In this document: piece after piece, positions 55,004-64,000 of the stretch | Layout of the letters: the number at the start of each line of letters is the position of its first letter | Numbering within the stretch: position 1 is the stretch's first letter | The notes under the pieces: model-generated | Told to the model about the DNA's origin: nothing | The model's database searches: none | The model's input: the letters and a program-made list of their open reading frames with translations, nothing else | Assembly (NCBI RefSeq): GCF_004570875.1 | Contig: NZ_SPQK01000010.1 | Location: 86,136 to 150,135 of the forward strand | From: Blastococcus sp. CT_GayMR16 | GTDB taxonomy: Bacteria; Actinomycetota; Actinomycetes; Mycobacteriales; Geodermatophilaceae | Length of the DNA: 64,000 bases | Reading direction: 5' to 3' | Made by a program: the position numbers and the translations under genes

Positions 55004-56554
55004 TCAATGCGCGAAGTGGCGGGTGCCGGTCAGGTAGAGCGGCACACCGGCTGCGGCCGCCGCGGCGACCACCTCCTCGTCGCGCACCGAACCACCCGGC
55101 TGGACGACGGCGCGCACGCCGGCGTCCAGCAGGACCTGAAGCCCGTCGGCGAACGGGAAGAACGCGTCGGAGGCCGCCACGGAGCCGGCCGCCCGCTCCC
55201 CCGCCCGCGTCACGGCCAGCCGCGCGGCGTCCACCCGGTTGACCTGTCCCATGCCGACGCCGACCGTCGCGCGGTCGTGGGCGAGCAGGATCGCGTTGCT
55301 CTTCACCGCGCGGACCGCCCGCCAGGCGAACACCAGGTCGTCGAGGCCGGCGGCGTCCAGCGGCTCGCCGGTCGCCAGCGTCCAGGTCGTGGGGTCGTCG
55401 CCGGGGGCGTCGAGGCGGTCCTTGACCTGCAGGAGCAGCCCACCGCTGATGGGTCGCATCTCCGCGCCCGGCCCGGGCAGGTGCGGCAGCCGCAGCAGCC
55501 GGATGTTCTTCTTCCCGGTCAGCACGGCCAGGGCGTCGTCGGTGAAGGACGGCGCCACCACCACCTCGGTGAACACCTGGGCGACCTGCTCGGCCATCGT
55601 CAGGTCGACCTCGCGGTTGGCCGCGATCACCCCGCCGAAGGCCGAGACCGGGTCGCAGGCATGCGCCTTGCGGTGCGCCGAGGCGATGTCCTGACCGACC
55701 GCGATCCCGCACGGGTTGGCGTGCTTGATGATCGCCACGCAGGGATCGTTGTGGTCGTGCGCGGCCCGCCAGGCGGCGTCGGTGTCGACGTAGTTGTTGT
55801 AGGACATCGCCTTGCCGTGCAGCTGCTCGGCGTGGGCGAGCCCCGGGACGAAGCCCTGGTACAGGGCCGCGCCCTGGTGCGGGTTCTCGCCGTACCGCAG
55901 CACGTCGGCCCGCTCCCAGCTGGCCCCGACCCAGGCCGGGAAGACGGTGTCGGTCTCGGGCGCCAGGACGCTGCCCATCCACGAGGCGACGGCGATGTCG
56001 TACGAGGCGGTGTGCCGGAACGCCGCGGTCGCCAGCCGCTGCCGGTCGGCGAGGGTGAAGCCGCCGTCGGCCACCGCGGCCAGGACGTTGGCGTACCGGG
56101 CGGGGTCGACGACGACGGCGACCGAGGGGTGGTTCTTCGCCGCGGCCCGCACCATCGCGGGGCCGCCGATGTCGATCTGCTCGACGCACTCGTCGGGGTT
56201 CGCCCCCGAGGCCACTGTCTCCGTGAACGGATAGAGGTTGACCACCACGAGGTCGAAGGGCTCGATGCCGAGGTCGGTCAGCTGCGTGACGTGTTCGGGC
56301 TTGCGCCGGTCGGCCAGGATCCCCGCGTGGACGGCGGGGTGCAGCGTCTTCACGCGGCCGTCGAGGCACTCGGGGAACCCGGTGACCTGCTCGACGGGCG
56401 TGACCGGGATGCCGGCGTCGGCGATGCGGCGCGCGGTCGCACCGGTGCTCACCAGCTCGACGCCGGCCGCGGCGAGACCGGCCGCGAGCTCCTCGACGCC
56501 GGTCTTGTCGTAGACGCCCAGCAGCGCGCGGCGGATGGGGAGGCGGTCGCTCAT
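55004..56554 (-). CDS. purH: Bifunctional AICAR formyltransferase/IMP cyclohydrolase
   Basis: A 516-residue enzyme catalysing the last two steps of IMP synthesis. The N-terminal cyclohydrolase domain has [30 protein letters not shown] and [14 protein letters not shown]. The C-terminal transformylase domain has [22 protein letters not shown] with the catalytic lysine and histidine, and [13 protein letters not shown] 56554 overlaps the purN stop by four bases (ATGA). The same pair is Rv0956-Rv0957. Confidence 0.96.
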   Translation of the reverse strand: MSDRLPIRRALLGVYDKTGVEELAAGLAAAGVELVSTGATARRIADAGIPVTPVEQVTGFPECLDGRVKTLHPAVHAGILADRRKPEHVTQLTDLGIEPFDLVVVNLYPFTETVASGANPDECVEQIDIGGPAMVRAAAKNHPSVAVVVDPARYANVLAAVADGGFTLADRQRLATAAFRHTASYDIAVASWMGSVLAPETDTVFPAWVGASWERADVLRYGENPHQGAALYQGFVPGLAHAEQLHGKAMSYNNYVDTDAAWRAAHDHNDPCVAIIKHANPCGIAVGQDIASAHRKAHACDPVSAFGGVIAANREVDLTMAEQVAQVFTEVVVAPSFTDDALAVLTGKKNIRLLRLPHLPGPGAEMRPISGGLLLQVKDRLDAPGDDPTTWTLATGEPLDAAGLDDLVFAWRAVRAVKSNAILLAHDRATVGVGMGQVNRVDAARLAVTRAGERAAGSVAASDAFFPFADGLQVLLDAGVRAVVQPGGSVRDEEVVAAAAAAGVPLYLTGTRHFAH

Positions 56555-57189
56555 CGGTAGCTCTTCCTCGGGGCTCGGGGTGACATCGGGTCGCCGGTGG
56601 CGAGCTGCGCCACCGTCTGCACCAGGAGCTCGCGCTCCACGTCCTTGATCCGTTCGTGCAGCCGCGCCTCGTCGTCCCCGGGGAGGACGGCGACCTCGCG
56701 CTGGGCCAGTACGGGACCGGTGTCCACGCCGGCGTCGACCACGTGCACGGTCGCACCCGTGACCGTCGCACCGGCCGCCAGGGCGTCCCGGACGGCGTGC
56801 GCGCCGGGGAAGGCCGGTAGCAGCGCCGGGTGGGTGTTGATCAGCCGGCCGCCGAACGCGTCGAGGACGGCGGGTCCGACGATCTTCATGAAGCCGGCGG
56901 AGACGACCAGGTCCGGCTCGGCGGCGGCGAGCCGGGCGGCCAGCGCAGCGTCCCACGCCCGGCGGTCGGGGTGGTCGGAGACGCGGCAGACGAAGGTCGG
57001 CAGACCGCGGCGACGGGCGTGCTCGAGGCCCTCGGCGTCGCGGTCGCTGCCCACGGCCACGACGGTGGCCGGGTAGTCCGGGTCGTCGGTGGCGGCGAGC
57101 AGCGCCGCGCACAGCGACCCGGTCCCGGACAGCAGGACGGCGATCCGGGCCCGCGAGTTCGGCGACGCTGAACTCACCACCCCGCCCAC
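56551..57189 (-). CDS. purN: Phosphoribosylglycinamide formyltransferase
   Basis: A 212-residue enzyme formylating GAR with 10-formyl-THF. The phosphate loop reads LLSGTGSL, where GxGSN is usual, so the asparagine is a leucine here. The catalytic set is [17 protein letters not shown] (Asn and His) and [16 protein letters not shown] (Asp). GTG 57189 lies six bases after TAGGGT and is taken as a leaderless start; the GTG codons at 57180 and 57177 also lie in frame. Family A repeats lie just upstream. Confidence 0.94.
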   Translation of the reverse strand: MGGVVSSASPNSRARIAVLLSGTGSLCAALLAATDDPDYPATVVAVGSDRDAEGLEHARRRGLPTFVCRVSDHPDRRAWDAALAARLAAAEPDLVVSAGFMKIVGPAVLDAFGGRLINTHPALLPAFPGAHAVRDALAAGATVTGATVHVVDAGVDTGPVLAQREVAVLPGDDEARLHERIKDVERELLVQTVAQLATGDPMSPRAPRKSYR

Positions 57190-57195
57190 CCTTCG

Positions 57196-57201
57196 ACCCT
57201 A
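57196..57201 (-). promoter_or_regulatory. Predicted leaderless -10 element of purN
   Basis: TAGGGT (in TATAGGGT) on the minus strand, six bases before GTG 57189. Confidence 0.55.
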
Positions 57202-57203
57202 TA

Positions 57204-57313
57204 AGGACCCCCTGAAGGACCCCGTCCTCCCCACCACTCGCAGGCTCGCGGCGGTGCCCTGGACGGGGCCGCTCGACCCCTCGCAGGCTCGGTGCGAGCC
57301 TCTGGACGGGGCC
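57204..57313 (+). repeat. Two adjoining family A palindromes between purN and the DUF6350 gene
   Basis: 57215-57270 is a full copy (AAGGACCCCGTCC ... CTCGCAGGCTCGCGG ... GGACGGGGCC). 57275-57313 repeats the second half (CTCGCAGGCTCGGTGCGAGCCTCTGGACGGGGCC), and a stray AAGGACCCC precedes at 57203-57211. Unlike the other copies these are in the orientation opposite to the adjoining genes. Confidence 0.75.
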
Positions 57314-57315
57314 GA

Positions 57316-58503
57316 TCAGCCGAGCGACCGCCAGCGGGCCACGGTGGCGGCGATGGCCGCCGCGATCCCGCTCTGGGCGGCGACGGCGATCCCTGTGGCC
57401 AGGGCCGGCGCGCCGACCTGGGCCAGGCCGCCGTCGCCGAGCGAACCGCCGGCCACCCAGACGAGGACGCCGCCGGCGACCCCGAGCAGCACGCCGGCCA
57501 GCAGGCCGGTCAGTCCGGCGACGACCGAGCCCCCGTCCTCGTCGCCCAACCAGCGGCCGACGGTCCGGCCGGCGACGAGGCCGGCGATCGCGGGCACTGC
57601 CTGCGACGCGAAGGCGATCAGCGGCACCGCCTGGGTGTCGGGCAGCGCGGCCAGCATCGGGAACGCCGGAACGGCCCCGAGGGTCACCCCGTGCACGGAC
57701 ACGAGGGTGCCGGACCCGACGGAGAACCCGGGGCCGGCGGCGAGGCCCAGGACGGCGGCCGCGGCATTCGGCAGCAGCAGCACCCCGAGGCCGAGCAGGC
57801 CCAGGCCCCCGGCAGCGGCACCGCCGAGGGAGCCGGACAGGGTCGCGTAGCCGTGGGCGTCGGAGGCCACGGCCACGGCGACGACGGCGGTGCACAGCGC
57901 CAGTGCCGTCAGGAGTCCGGCGAGCACGCCGCGCAGCAGTGGCCGGGGGGCGCCCGGGAGCCGGTCCAGCGCCGCGTCCAGCAGGCCGGACTCCCGGCTG
58001 ACCCCCCAGCCGACGGCGACGATCGCGAGGACGGCGGCGCCCGCCACGGTCCGGAGCATGCCGACCTCGGCCCCGGGGTCGTCGAGGGCGAGCGCGAGGA
58101 CCACGGTCAGCAGGACGTGGACGCCCACGACCAGCCCGGCGGCCCGGGCGGCGTCCACCCCGGCGGACAGGTCGTGCACGCGGGCCAGCACGCGGCCGGC
58201 CCGCGACAGCCCCCAGGCGATCGCCAGCGTGAGCAGCAGCGGGGCCAGGACGAGTGGGCCCGCGCCGATGTCGAGCTCTGCGCCCTGGGCCAGCAGCCAG
58301 AGCCGGCCGGCCAGCGCGATCGAGCCACCGGTACCGAGACCACCGGCAGGATCCAGGGTCTGGACGACGACGACGGCCAGGCTCAGCCCGGCCAGTCCGG
58401 CCACGTCGACCGCCACGGCGGCGGCCACCGCGAGCCAGATCAGCGGCAACGCCGGCTGTCCGGCTCCGCCACGCCGGGGCAGGCGCGCGAGCAGGGAGAC
58501 CAC
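57316..58503 (-). CDS. DUF6350-like multi-pass membrane protein
   Basis: A 395-residue, very hydrophobic protein with ten or more predicted helices ([60 protein letters not shown], and others) separated by short Gly/Ala-rich loops. It stands between purN and the Pro-rich membrane gene, as Rv0955 does in M. tuberculosis, which supports the family assignment. GTG 58503 is chosen by the start of the hydrophobic domain; no ribosome site is visible. Function unknown. Confidence 0.78.
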   Translation of the reverse strand: MVSLLARLPRRGGAGQPALPLIWLAVAAAVAVDVAGLAGLSLAVVVVQTLDPAGGLGTGGSIALAGRLWLLAQGAELDIGAGPLVLAPLLLTLAIAWGLSRAGRVLARVHDLSAGVDAARAAGLVVGVHVLLTVVLALALDDPGAEVGMLRTVAGAAVLAIVAVGWGVSRESGLLDAALDRLPGAPRPLLRGVLAGLLTALALCTAVVAVAVASDAHGYATLSGSLGGAAAGGLGLLGLGVLLLPNAAAAVLGLAAGPGFSVGSGTLVSVHGVTLGAVPAFPMLAALPDTQAVPLIAFASQAVPAIAGLVAGRTVGRWLGDEDGGSVVAGLTGLLAGVLLGVAGGVLVWVAGGSLGDGGLAQVGAPALATGIAVAAQSGIAAAIAATVARWRSLG

Positions 58504-58606
58504 GCACCCATGCTCGCAAGCCGGTGCACCGGATGGTCGGCGCACGCGCCGTGCACCCCGAAAGCGCGCCGGATCACCCTCGGCGCGCCCGCACGGAGAG
58601 CGACAG

Positions 58607-58641
58607 CCGGCCCGGCACTCGGTGTCCGAGTGCCGGGCCGG
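58607..58641 (-). terminator. Perfect 16-bp terminator hairpin
   Basis: CCGGCCCGGCACTCGG - TGT - CCGAGTGCCGGGCCGG, about 20 bases after the stop of the minus-strand Pro-rich membrane gene. It is the longest perfect stem in the window. No T-run follows. Confidence 0.75.
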
Positions 58642-58661
58642 CGGCGGTCACGTGCTGCGGT

Positions 58662-59630
58662 TCAGCTTCCGGCGGGACGACCCGGGTCGCCGGAGCCCTC
58701 GCCCGATGCGGTGGAGCCGCCGTGTGCGGGCGGGCTCCCGGGCGCCGGAGGTCCGCCGGCCGGCTTGTCGAAGGACGTCGGACCGCTCGGAGCCGGCGGG
58801 GGCGGCGGCGGGGGCGCGTACTGCTGGGGCGGCTGCTGGCCGTAGGGCGGGGGCTGCTGCCCGGGGGCACCCTGACCGAACTGCTGACCCGGAGCCGGCT
58901 GGTTGGCCCACTGTGCGGCGTTGGCCAGGCCCCCGGGCAGGGCCGGGCGGTTGCGCAGCTCCGGGAGCAGGGCGAGGACGGAGAACAGCAGGATCGCGGT
59001 CGCCGTCAGGAAGCCGAGCAGACCCCAGACCGAGAAGTCCACGTCGAAGGTGTCCAGCCACGCGAACAGGGTGAGCACCCAGCCCAGCGCGGCGAGCCCG
59101 ACGGTGATCCAGGAGCGCGGGAAGCCGAGCTTGAGGTCGGTGAACGCCGGGAGCAGCGCCCAGACCGTCGCCAGGACGAAGAGGAAGAACGCCGTCTTGA
59201 CGTTGCCGGCCTGCCAGCCGCTCAGGCTGAACCCGAAGAAGTCGTCCCCGAAGCTGTACCAGGGGAAGAAGCTGAGGATCAGGTACAGCAGGGTGCCGCC
59301 CGCGATGACGTAGGAGGCCATCGTGAGCTTCTTGGGGTCGAACGAGACACCGCCGCCGCTGCCCTGCGGCTGGCCGTAGGGGTTCTGCCCGTACTGCTGC
59401 TGCGGGGGCTGCCCGTAACCGGGCGGCGGGCCGTAGCCCGGCGGCGGCTGCTGCCCGTATGCGGGCGGGGGCTGCTGGTAGCCGGGAGGCGGCTGCTGCC
59501 CGTAGCCGGGCGGCGGGGGCTGCTGGCCGTAGGCCGGCGGCGGCTGCTGCCCGTATCCGGGCGGGGGCTGATGCCCGTGCCCCGGGGGCTGACCGCCCGT
59601 GGGCGGCTGCGGAGGCTGGCTGGACGTCAT
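58662..59630 (-). CDS. Pro/Gln/Gly-rich membrane protein (DUF5336-like)
   Basis: A 322-residue protein. Residues 1-95 are tandem GYGQQPPP-type repeats, a disordered cytoplasmic region. Four transmembrane helices follow at about 105-230 (YVIAGGTLLYLILSFFPWYSF, KTAFFLFVLATVWALLPAF, WITVGLAALGWVLTLFAWL, WGLLGFLTATAILLFSVLALL). The C-terminal 80 residues are again Pro/Gln-rich. It matches the place and design of Rv0954. ATG 59630 has AGGAGAG eight bases upstream. Function unknown; the tails suggest a scaffold. Confidence 0.8.
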   Translation of the reverse strand: MTSSQPPQPPTGGQPPGHGHQPPPGYGQQPPPAYGQQPPPPGYGQQPPPGYQQPPPAYGQQPPPGYGPPPGYGQPPQQQYGQNPYGQPQGSGGGVSFDPKKLTMASYVIAGGTLLYLILSFFPWYSFGDDFFGFSLSGWQAGNVKTAFFLFVLATVWALLPAFTDLKLGFPRSWITVGLAALGWVLTLFAWLDTFDVDFSVWGLLGFLTATAILLFSVLALLPELRNRPALPGGLANAAQWANQPAPGQQFGQGAPGQQPPPYGQQPPQQYAPPPPPPPAPSGPTSFDKPAGGPPAPGSPPAHGGSTASGEGSGDPGRPAGS

Positions 59631-59754
59631 CGCAGGGCTCTCCTCGGAAGCGTCGGGTGTGCGAGGCGCATCGTGGTCGCTCACGAGGCCCGTACGCAAC
59701 CGTGGCGCGCCCGTCGTCGCCCGTCCGTGATCATCGGCCACCCCGGAGACGCCG

Positions 59755-59787
59755 CTGCCCGGCGACCTCGAGGAGGTCACCGGGCAG
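59755..59787 (-). terminator. Terminator hairpin after sucD
   Basis: CTGCCCGGCGACCTC - GAG - GAGGTCACCGGGCAG pairs 14 of 15 positions, about 20 bases after the sucD stop. Confidence 0.7.
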
Positions 59788-59807
59788 CAGTACGGTCGGG
59801 TCCGGCG

Positions 59808-60686
59808 TCAGGCTCCGACGATCTCCCGCATCAGCTTCGCGGTCTCCGACGGGGTCTTGCCCACGCGCACACCGGCGGCCTCGAGGGCCTCCTTCTTGGC
59901 CTGGGCGGTACCCGACGAGCCGGACACGATGGCGCCGGCGTGGCCCATCGTCTTGCCCTCGGGCGCGGTGAAGCCTGCCACGTAGCCGACGACCGGCTTG
60001 GTGACGTTGGCCTTGACGAAGTCGGCGGCCCGCTCCTCGGCGTCGCCGCCGATCTCACCGATCATCACGATGGCCTCGGTCTCCGGGTCGTCCTGGAACG
60101 CCTGGAGGCAGTCGATGTGCGTCGTCCCGATGACCGGGTCGCCGCCGATGCCGACAGCGGTGGAGAAACCGATGTCCCGGAGCTCGTACATCATCTGGTA
60201 GGTCAGCGTCCCGGACTTGCTGACCAGCCCGATCTTGCCCTGCTTGGTGATGTTGGCCGGGATGATTCCGGCGTTGGACCGTCCGGGGCTGATCAGGCCG
60301 GGGCAGTTCGGCCCGATGATCCGGGTGGCGCTGCCCTGGGCGTGGGCCCAGAAGAAGGTCGAGTCGTGCACCGGGATGCCCTCGGTGATGACCACCGCGA
60401 GCCCGATCCCGGCGTCCACGGCCTCGATGACGGCGGCCTTGGCGAACGGCGGCGGCACGAAGATGACGCTGACGTCGGCGCCGGTCTCCTTCATGGCCTC
60501 GGCCACGCCGCCGAAGACGGGCACGGTCGCGCCGTCGAAGTCGACGCTGGTGCCGGCCTTGCGGGGGTTGACGCCGCCGACGATCGCGGTGCCGGAGGCG
60601 AGCATGCGCTGGGTGTGCTTGCTGCCCTCGGAGCCGGTCATGCCCTGGACGATGACCTTGCTGTTCTCGTTGAGGAAGATCGACAT
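59808..60686 (-). CDS. sucD: Succinyl-CoA synthetase, alpha subunit
   Basis: A 292-residue subunit with the CoA-binding Rossmann domain ([31 protein letters not shown]) and the phosphohistidine site ([14 protein letters not shown] near 245). [11 protein letters not shown] and [14 protein letters not shown] are further family blocks. It works with SucC to make ATP or GTP from succinyl-CoA, including that formed by MutAB. It follows sucC by 45 bp. Confidence 0.96.
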   Translation of the reverse strand: MSIFLNENSKVIVQGMTGSEGSKHTQRMLASGTAIVGGVNPRKAGTSVDFDGATVPVFGGVAEAMKETGADVSVIFVPPPFAKAAVIEAVDAGIGLAVVITEGIPVHDSTFFWAHAQGSATRIIGPNCPGLISPGRSNAGIIPANITKQGKIGLVSKSGTLTYQMMYELRDIGFSTAVGIGGDPVIGTTHIDCLQAFQDDPETEAIVMIGEIGGDAEERAADFVKANVTKPVVGYVAGFTAPEGKTMGHAGAIVSGSSGTAQAKKEALEAAGVRVGKTPSETAKLMREIVGA

Positions 60687-60731
60687 TCTGGTGTCCTGTC
60701 GGGAGTCGGGGCTGTCGGTCTGGGCCAGGGC

Positions 60732-61895
60732 CTAGGCGGCGGCGAGTTCGGCGGCCCGGCGCGCTGCGCCGTCCATCGTGTCGACCACGGTCACCAGGGG
60801 GTGGTTGGCCTCGGCCAGGATCCGGCGACCCTCCTCGACGTTGTTGCCGTCGAGACGGACGACGAGCGGCTTGGTCGCCTCGTCGCCCAGGTGGTGCAGG
60901 GCCGAGACGATGCCGTTGGCCACGGCGTCGCAGGAGGTGATCCCGCCGAAGACGTTGACGAACACGCTCTTCACGGCCGGGTCGGACAGGATGATGTGCA
61001 GCCCGTTGCCCATGACCTCGGCCGAGGCGCCGCCGCCGATGTCGAGGAAGTTGGCCGGCTTGACGCCGCCGAACTCCTCACCGGCGTAGGCGACGACGTC
61101 CAGCGTGCTCATGACCAGGCCGGCACCGTTGCCGATGATCCCGACCTCGCCCTCGAGCTTGACGTAGTTGAGGTCCTTCTCCTTGGCCGCGGCCTCGAGC
61201 GGGTCGGCGGCGCCGGAGTCCTCGAGGGCCGCGTGCTCCGGCTGCCGGAAGGAGGCGTTCTCGTCGAGGGTGACCTTCGCGTCGAGGGCGAGCACGGTGC
61301 CGTCGGGCGCCTTGGCCAGCGGGTTGATCTCCACCAGCGTGGCGTCCTCCTGCGTGAACACCTCCCACAGCTGGACGGCGATGGCGACCACCTGGTCGCG
61401 CACCTCGGCCGGGAAGTTGGCCGCGTCGACGATCTCGGCCGCCTTCGCCTCGTCGACGCCCTTGCTCGCGTCGATCGCGATGCGGGCCAGCGCCTCGGGC
61501 CGCTCGACCGCGAGCTGCTCGATCTCCATGCCGCCCTCCTTCGAGGCCATGGCCAGGAAGGTGCGGTTGGACCGGTCGAGGAGGTAGGAGAAGTAGTACT
61601 CCTCGGCGATGTCGCTGGCCTGGGCCACCATCACCTTGTGGGTGATGTGCCCCTTGATGTCCAGCCCGAGGATGTCCTGGGCGCGCGCCCTGGCGTCCTC
61701 GGGGTTGTCGGCGAGCTTCACGCCGCCGGCCTTGCCGCGGCCGCCGACCTTCACCTGCGCCTTGACGACGACGGGCGCGGAGATCTCGCGCGCGATCGCC
61801 TCCGCCTCCTCGGGCGTCTCGGCGACGCCGCCGGGGAGCACGGGCACACCGTGCGAGGCCAACAGGTCACGGGCCTGGTACTCGAAGAGATCCAC
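60732..61895 (-). CDS. sucC: Succinyl-CoA synthetase, beta subunit
   Basis: A 387-residue subunit with an ATP-grasp domain ([48 protein letters not shown]) and the CoA-ligase domain ([47 protein letters not shown]). GTG 61895 is eight bases after TACGGT (61909-61904), so the operon probably has a leaderless start. Length is normal. Confidence 0.96.
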   Translation of the reverse strand: MDLFEYQARDLLASHGVPVLPGGVAETPEEAEAIAREISAPVVVKAQVKVGGRGKAGGVKLADNPEDARARAQDILGLDIKGHITHKVMVAQASDIAEEYYFSYLLDRSNRTFLAMASKEGGMEIEQLAVERPEALARIAIDASKGVDEAKAAEIVDAANFPAEVRDQVVAIAVQLWEVFTQEDATLVEINPLAKAPDGTVLALDAKVTLDENASFRQPEHAALEDSGAADPLEAAAKEKDLNYVKLEGEVGIIGNGAGLVMSTLDVVAYAGEEFGGVKPANFLDIGGGASAEVMGNGLHIILSDPAVKSVFVNVFGGITSCDAVANGIVSALHHLGDEATKPLVVRLDGNNVEEGRRILAEANHPLVTVVDTMDGAARRAAELAAA

Positions 61896-61903
61896 GAACA
61901 GGG

Positions 61904-61909
61904 ACCGTA
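61904..61909 (-). promoter_or_regulatory. Predicted leaderless -10 element of sucC
   Basis: TACGGT on the minus strand, eight bases before GTG 61895. Confidence 0.5.
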
Positions 61910-62052
61910 GCTCGCCCGTAACCTCCCCGCGCCCCCGGGCGTTGTAGGGGTGGGGGCCGGGTGGGACGCATCACAACGTGCGTCACTCCATCGGGCCCCT
62001 CACACTGCCCGCACGTGCCTGCTCGACCCACCTCGACGACGAGGAGATCCCA

Positions 62053-63921
62053 GTGCGACGCGCCGCAACCGTCCTGGTCACCACCATGCTGACGGCCGGA
62101 GGCATGGCCGCACTGGCACCGCCCGCCTCGGCGACCGACATCGCACCCCGCGACCTCACCATCACGGTGACGAACCTCGGCTCCGAGCACCGCACCTGCC
62201 GGATCGATGCCGACCTCTACGTCCCGGCGGGGGTGAACGCCTCTCGGCGGGCGCCTGCGCTGCTGGCCACCAACGGCTTCGGCGGGACGAAGGAGGACCA
62301 GGCCGACCTGGCGCAGGGCTTCGGCGAGCAGGGCTACGTCACGCTCTCCTACACCGGCCTCGGGTTCGTCGACGGCAACCGCTGCCCGATCACGCTGGAC
62401 GACCGCGACCACGACGGCTCCGCGGCGAGCCAGCTGATCCGCTTCCTCGGCGGCGACCCCTCGATCCAGGCCACGGACGACGCCACGGGTCAGCCCGTGC
62501 GGATCGACCAGGTGGTCCGTGAGGACGCGAAGACCGGCACCCGGTACGACCCGCAGGTCGGCATGACCGGAGGGTCCTACGGCGGGCAGATCCAGTTCGC
62601 GACCGCGGGGTTCGAGAAGGCGGCCGGCACCAACCGCCTCGACGCGATCGTCCCGCTGATCACCTGGAACGACCTCTCCTACTCCCTCGCACCGGAGAAC
62701 AGCACCCTGCCGCAGGGCACCGCCCGCAGCGGCTCGGTGAGCGCTGCGGGCACGGGAGTCTTCAAGTACCAGTGGGCCGCGCTGTTCACCACCGTCGGGG
62801 TCGTCAACGGCGCGCAGGACCTCACCGCGCTCGCCGATCCGGCCACGTTCACCTCCTTCTTCCAGCAGGCGTCCAACAACTGCGCGAATTTCGAGCCCGA
62901 GGTCTGCCGGGCCCTGGCCGAGGTCGCCACGGTCGGCTACCCGAGCCAGGCGTCGATCCAGTACCTGCGGTCGAACTCGGTGGCGAGCTACATGGGCGAC
63001 GTCCGCGTGCCCACCCTGATCGGCCAGGGCCAGGCCGACACCCTGTTCAACCTGCAGGAGTCGGTGGCGACCTACACGGCGCTGAAGCGGCAGGGCACAC
63101 CCGTCTCGCTCGCCTGGCAGTCCTGGGGTCACAGCGACTCGAGCCCGCAGCCGGGCGAGCTGGACATGCGCCACCCCGCGCAGTCCCTCGAGGGTCGGGC
63201 GGCACTGGCCTGGTTCGACCACTACGTCCGCGACCGCGGCCCCAAGCCTCCCCAGGGTTTCGCTTACTACCGCGACTGGGTCTACGAGGCGACCGGTGAC
63301 ATCACCAAGGCCTACGCCGTCGCGCCGTCCTACCCGGTCGGCGCCGAGCGGAAGTTCTTCCTCTCCGGCTCCAGCGTCGGCGGTACCGACGGCTCCCTGG
63401 TGACCAGCCAGGCCCAGGTGGCCCGCGGCACGAGCGGCTACGGCAACCTGGCGCCCATCGGCCCGAACTACACCGAGACGTCGGGTCTCGACCAGAGCCA
63501 GCCGGTGACCGATCCTGCGGGCTCGGCGATCCGCTTCGGCACGACGCCCCTGACCGGTCCGTTGGACGTCGTGGGCTCGCCCCGGCTGACCGTGCAGCTC
63601 GACGCGCCCTCGGTGGCCGCGACGCAGGCGGCCGGGCCTGCCGGTCAGCTGGTCGTGTTCGCCAAGCTCTACGACGTCGGCCCCGACGGCGCGATCGAGC
63701 TGCCGAACCGGCTGATCTCCCCGGCCCGCGTCACCGACGTCACCAAGCCGGTCACGATCGAGCTGCCGGCGATCGTGCACCGCTTCGAGGCGGGCCACCG
63801 GCTCGTCGTCGTCCTGGCCGGTGGGGACATGGCCTACCGCGGGTCGACGACGACCCAGCCGGTCACCCTCACGACCGGGCCGGGTCGCACGCAGCAGCTG
63901 ACCGTCCCGGTCACCAACTAG
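62053..63921 (+). CDS. Secreted CocE/NonD (X-Pro dipeptidyl-peptidase-like) hydrolase
   Basis: A 622-residue exported alpha/beta-hydrolase. The signal peptide spans residues 1-27 (RRAATVLVTTMLTAGGMAAL, ending PPASA). The nucleophile elbow is GGSYGG, with a candidate aspartate in GQGQADTLF and histidine in SWGHSDSS. The C-terminal 200 residues form the jelly-roll typical of the CocE/PepX family (LDVVGSPRLTVQLDAP, VVFAKLYDVGPDG, HRFEAGHRLVVVLAGGD). Activity on acyl esters or Xaa-Pro peptides is not decided. GTG 62053 has GAGGAG seven bases upstream. It is divergent from sucC. Confidence 0.85.
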   Translation: MRRAATVLVTTMLTAGGMAALAPPASATDIAPRDLTITVTNLGSEHRTCRIDADLYVPAGVNASRRAPALLATNGFGGTKEDQADLAQGFGEQGYVTLSYTGLGFVDGNRCPITLDDRDHDGSAASQLIRFLGGDPSIQATDDATGQPVRIDQVVREDAKTGTRYDPQVGMTGGSYGGQIQFATAGFEKAAGTNRLDAIVPLITWNDLSYSLAPENSTLPQGTARSGSVSAAGTGVFKYQWAALFTTVGVVNGAQDLTALADPATFTSFFQQASNNCANFEPEVCRALAEVATVGYPSQASIQYLRSNSVASYMGDVRVPTLIGQGQADTLFNLQESVATYTALKRQGTPVSLAWQSWGHSDSSPQPGELDMRHPAQSLEGRAALAWFDHYVRDRGPKPPQGFAYYRDWVYEATGDITKAYAVAPSYPVGAERKFFLSGSSVGGTDGSLVTSQAQVARGTSGYGNLAPIGPNYTETSGLDQSQPVTDPAGSAIRFGTTPLTGPLDVVGSPRLTVQLDAPSVAATQAAGPAGQLVVFAKLYDVGPDGAIELPNRLISPARVTDVTKPVTIELPAIVHRFEAGHRLVVVLAGGDMAYRGSTTTQPVTLTTGPGRTQQLTVPVTN

Positions 63922-63927
63922 CCGGCT

Positions 63928-63954
63928 CCGGCCGCCGGATCAACCGGCGGCCGG
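63928..63954. terminator. Perfect 11-bp bidirectional terminator
   Basis: CCGGCCGCCGG - ATCAA - CCGGCGGCCGG, seven bases after the hydrolase stop. The stop codon of the minus-strand gene entering from the right (63940-63942) lies in its loop. Confidence 0.7.
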
Positions 63955-64000
63955 GGTGCCGACGTGCTCGCGGACCCAGTCGACGATCTCGGTGGTCGCC
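63940..64000 (-). CDS. C-terminal end of a gene entering from the right edge
   Basis: The minus-strand frame entering at the right edge reads ATTEIVDWVREHVGTPAAG and stops at TGA 63942-63940, within a strong hairpin. High GC at third codon positions fits a real gene. Only 19 residues are inside the window, so no family can be named. Confidence 0.5.
   Translation of the reverse strand, partial: ATTEIVDWVREHVGTPAAG

Noticed and set aside
56830..56850. A further GTTGATCA copy of the inverted repeat in purN
   Set aside because: It is a half-site with no inverted partner, inside a conserved part of the purN coding sequence (the INTHPALL block), so it is chance.
58607..58641. The 16-bp hairpin as a mobile repeat
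   Set aside because: No second copy is present in the window, and its place just after a stop codon fits a plain terminator.
58254..61910. A 1218-codon plus-strand frame opposite sucCD
   Set aside because: It is antisense to clear succinyl-CoA synthetase subunits and has no recognisable domain.

Overview
The window is high-GC (about 72 percent) actinobacterial chromosome. Gene content and order resemble the order Geodermatophilales or a near relative such as Blastococcus, Modestobacter or Geodermatophilus. That placement is an inference from GC content, many GTG starts, leaderless promoters and gene order; no 16S gene is present. Much of the order is also that of Mycobacterium tuberculosis, recalled from memory: lpdA/Rv3304/amidohydrolase/deoD/pmmB/upp (about Rv3303c-Rv3309c), add/deoA/cdd (Rv3313c-Rv3315c), dacB1 ... 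yihY/trpS ... icd (Rv3330-Rv3339c), folD with its small membrane partner (Rv3355c-Rv3356c), then a separate block purH-purN-membrane-membrane-sucD-sucC (Rv0951-Rv0957). The window is therefore mostly conserved core chromosome with small accessory insertions. No tRNA, rRNA, CRISPR array, phage or classical insertion sequence was seen.

Layout. 1-4.9 kb: two secreted metzincin-type proteins (one cut by the window edge), the flavoprotein LpdA, a gamma-glutamylcyclotransferase-like protein and a membrane protein. 4.9-10.1 kb: methylmalonyl-CoA mutase operon mutA-mutB-meaB with overlapping genes. 10.1-14.7 kb: carboxylate-amine ligase plus M20 amidohydrolase, and a membrane-tethered BTAD/WD40-like regulator. 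14.9-20 kb: nucleoside salvage (deoD, a uronate-dehydrogenase-like gene, pmmB, upp). 20-22.8 kb: an accessory island with a broken HNH gene and two small secreted cysteine-containing repeat peptides. 22.8-26.1 kb: deoC with two aldehyde dehydrogenases. 26.2-30 kb: SRPBCC protein, acidic hypothetical protein, DEAD-box helicase. 30-40.6 kb: add, an ABC-2 exporter, deoA, cdd and a BMP-type nucleoside ABC importer. 40.6-48 kb: D,D-carboxypeptidase, YihY, RNA ligase-like protein, trpS, hisC, galE, CNNM/CBS protein. 48-50.2 kb: CAP-domain secreted protein and a DUF559 nuclease bracketed by inverted repeats. 50.2-57.2 kb: icd, mdh, DUF3017, folD, pentapeptide protein, purH, purN. 57.3-64 kb: two membrane proteins, sucD, sucC, a secreted CocE-type hydrolase.

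How it works together. The importer (39.3-34.8 kb) brings in nucleosides; Cdd, Add, DeoA and DeoD release bases and (deoxy)ribose-1-phosphate; PmmB may move the phosphate to position 5; DeoC splits deoxyribose-5-phosphate; the aldehyde dehydrogenase pair can oxidise the acetaldehyde; Upp recovers uracil. PurH, PurN and FolD serve de novo purine synthesis. MutAB/MeaB, SucCD, Icd and Mdh feed the TCA cycle.

The most interesting material is in the small spaces. There are (1) translated intercistronic 81-bp elements whose micro-ORF overlaps both the upstream stop and the downstream start, like mycobacterial MIRUs; (2) a family of roughly 55-bp palindromes placed at stop codons, with compensatory base changes, one copy of which replaces the catalytic centre of an HNH gene; (3) inverted repeats built on GTTGATCAACAGCC on both sides of a DUF559 nuclease; and (4) two secreted peptides sharing an ERRNVGGT motif, one carrying it in three exact 60-bp repeats.
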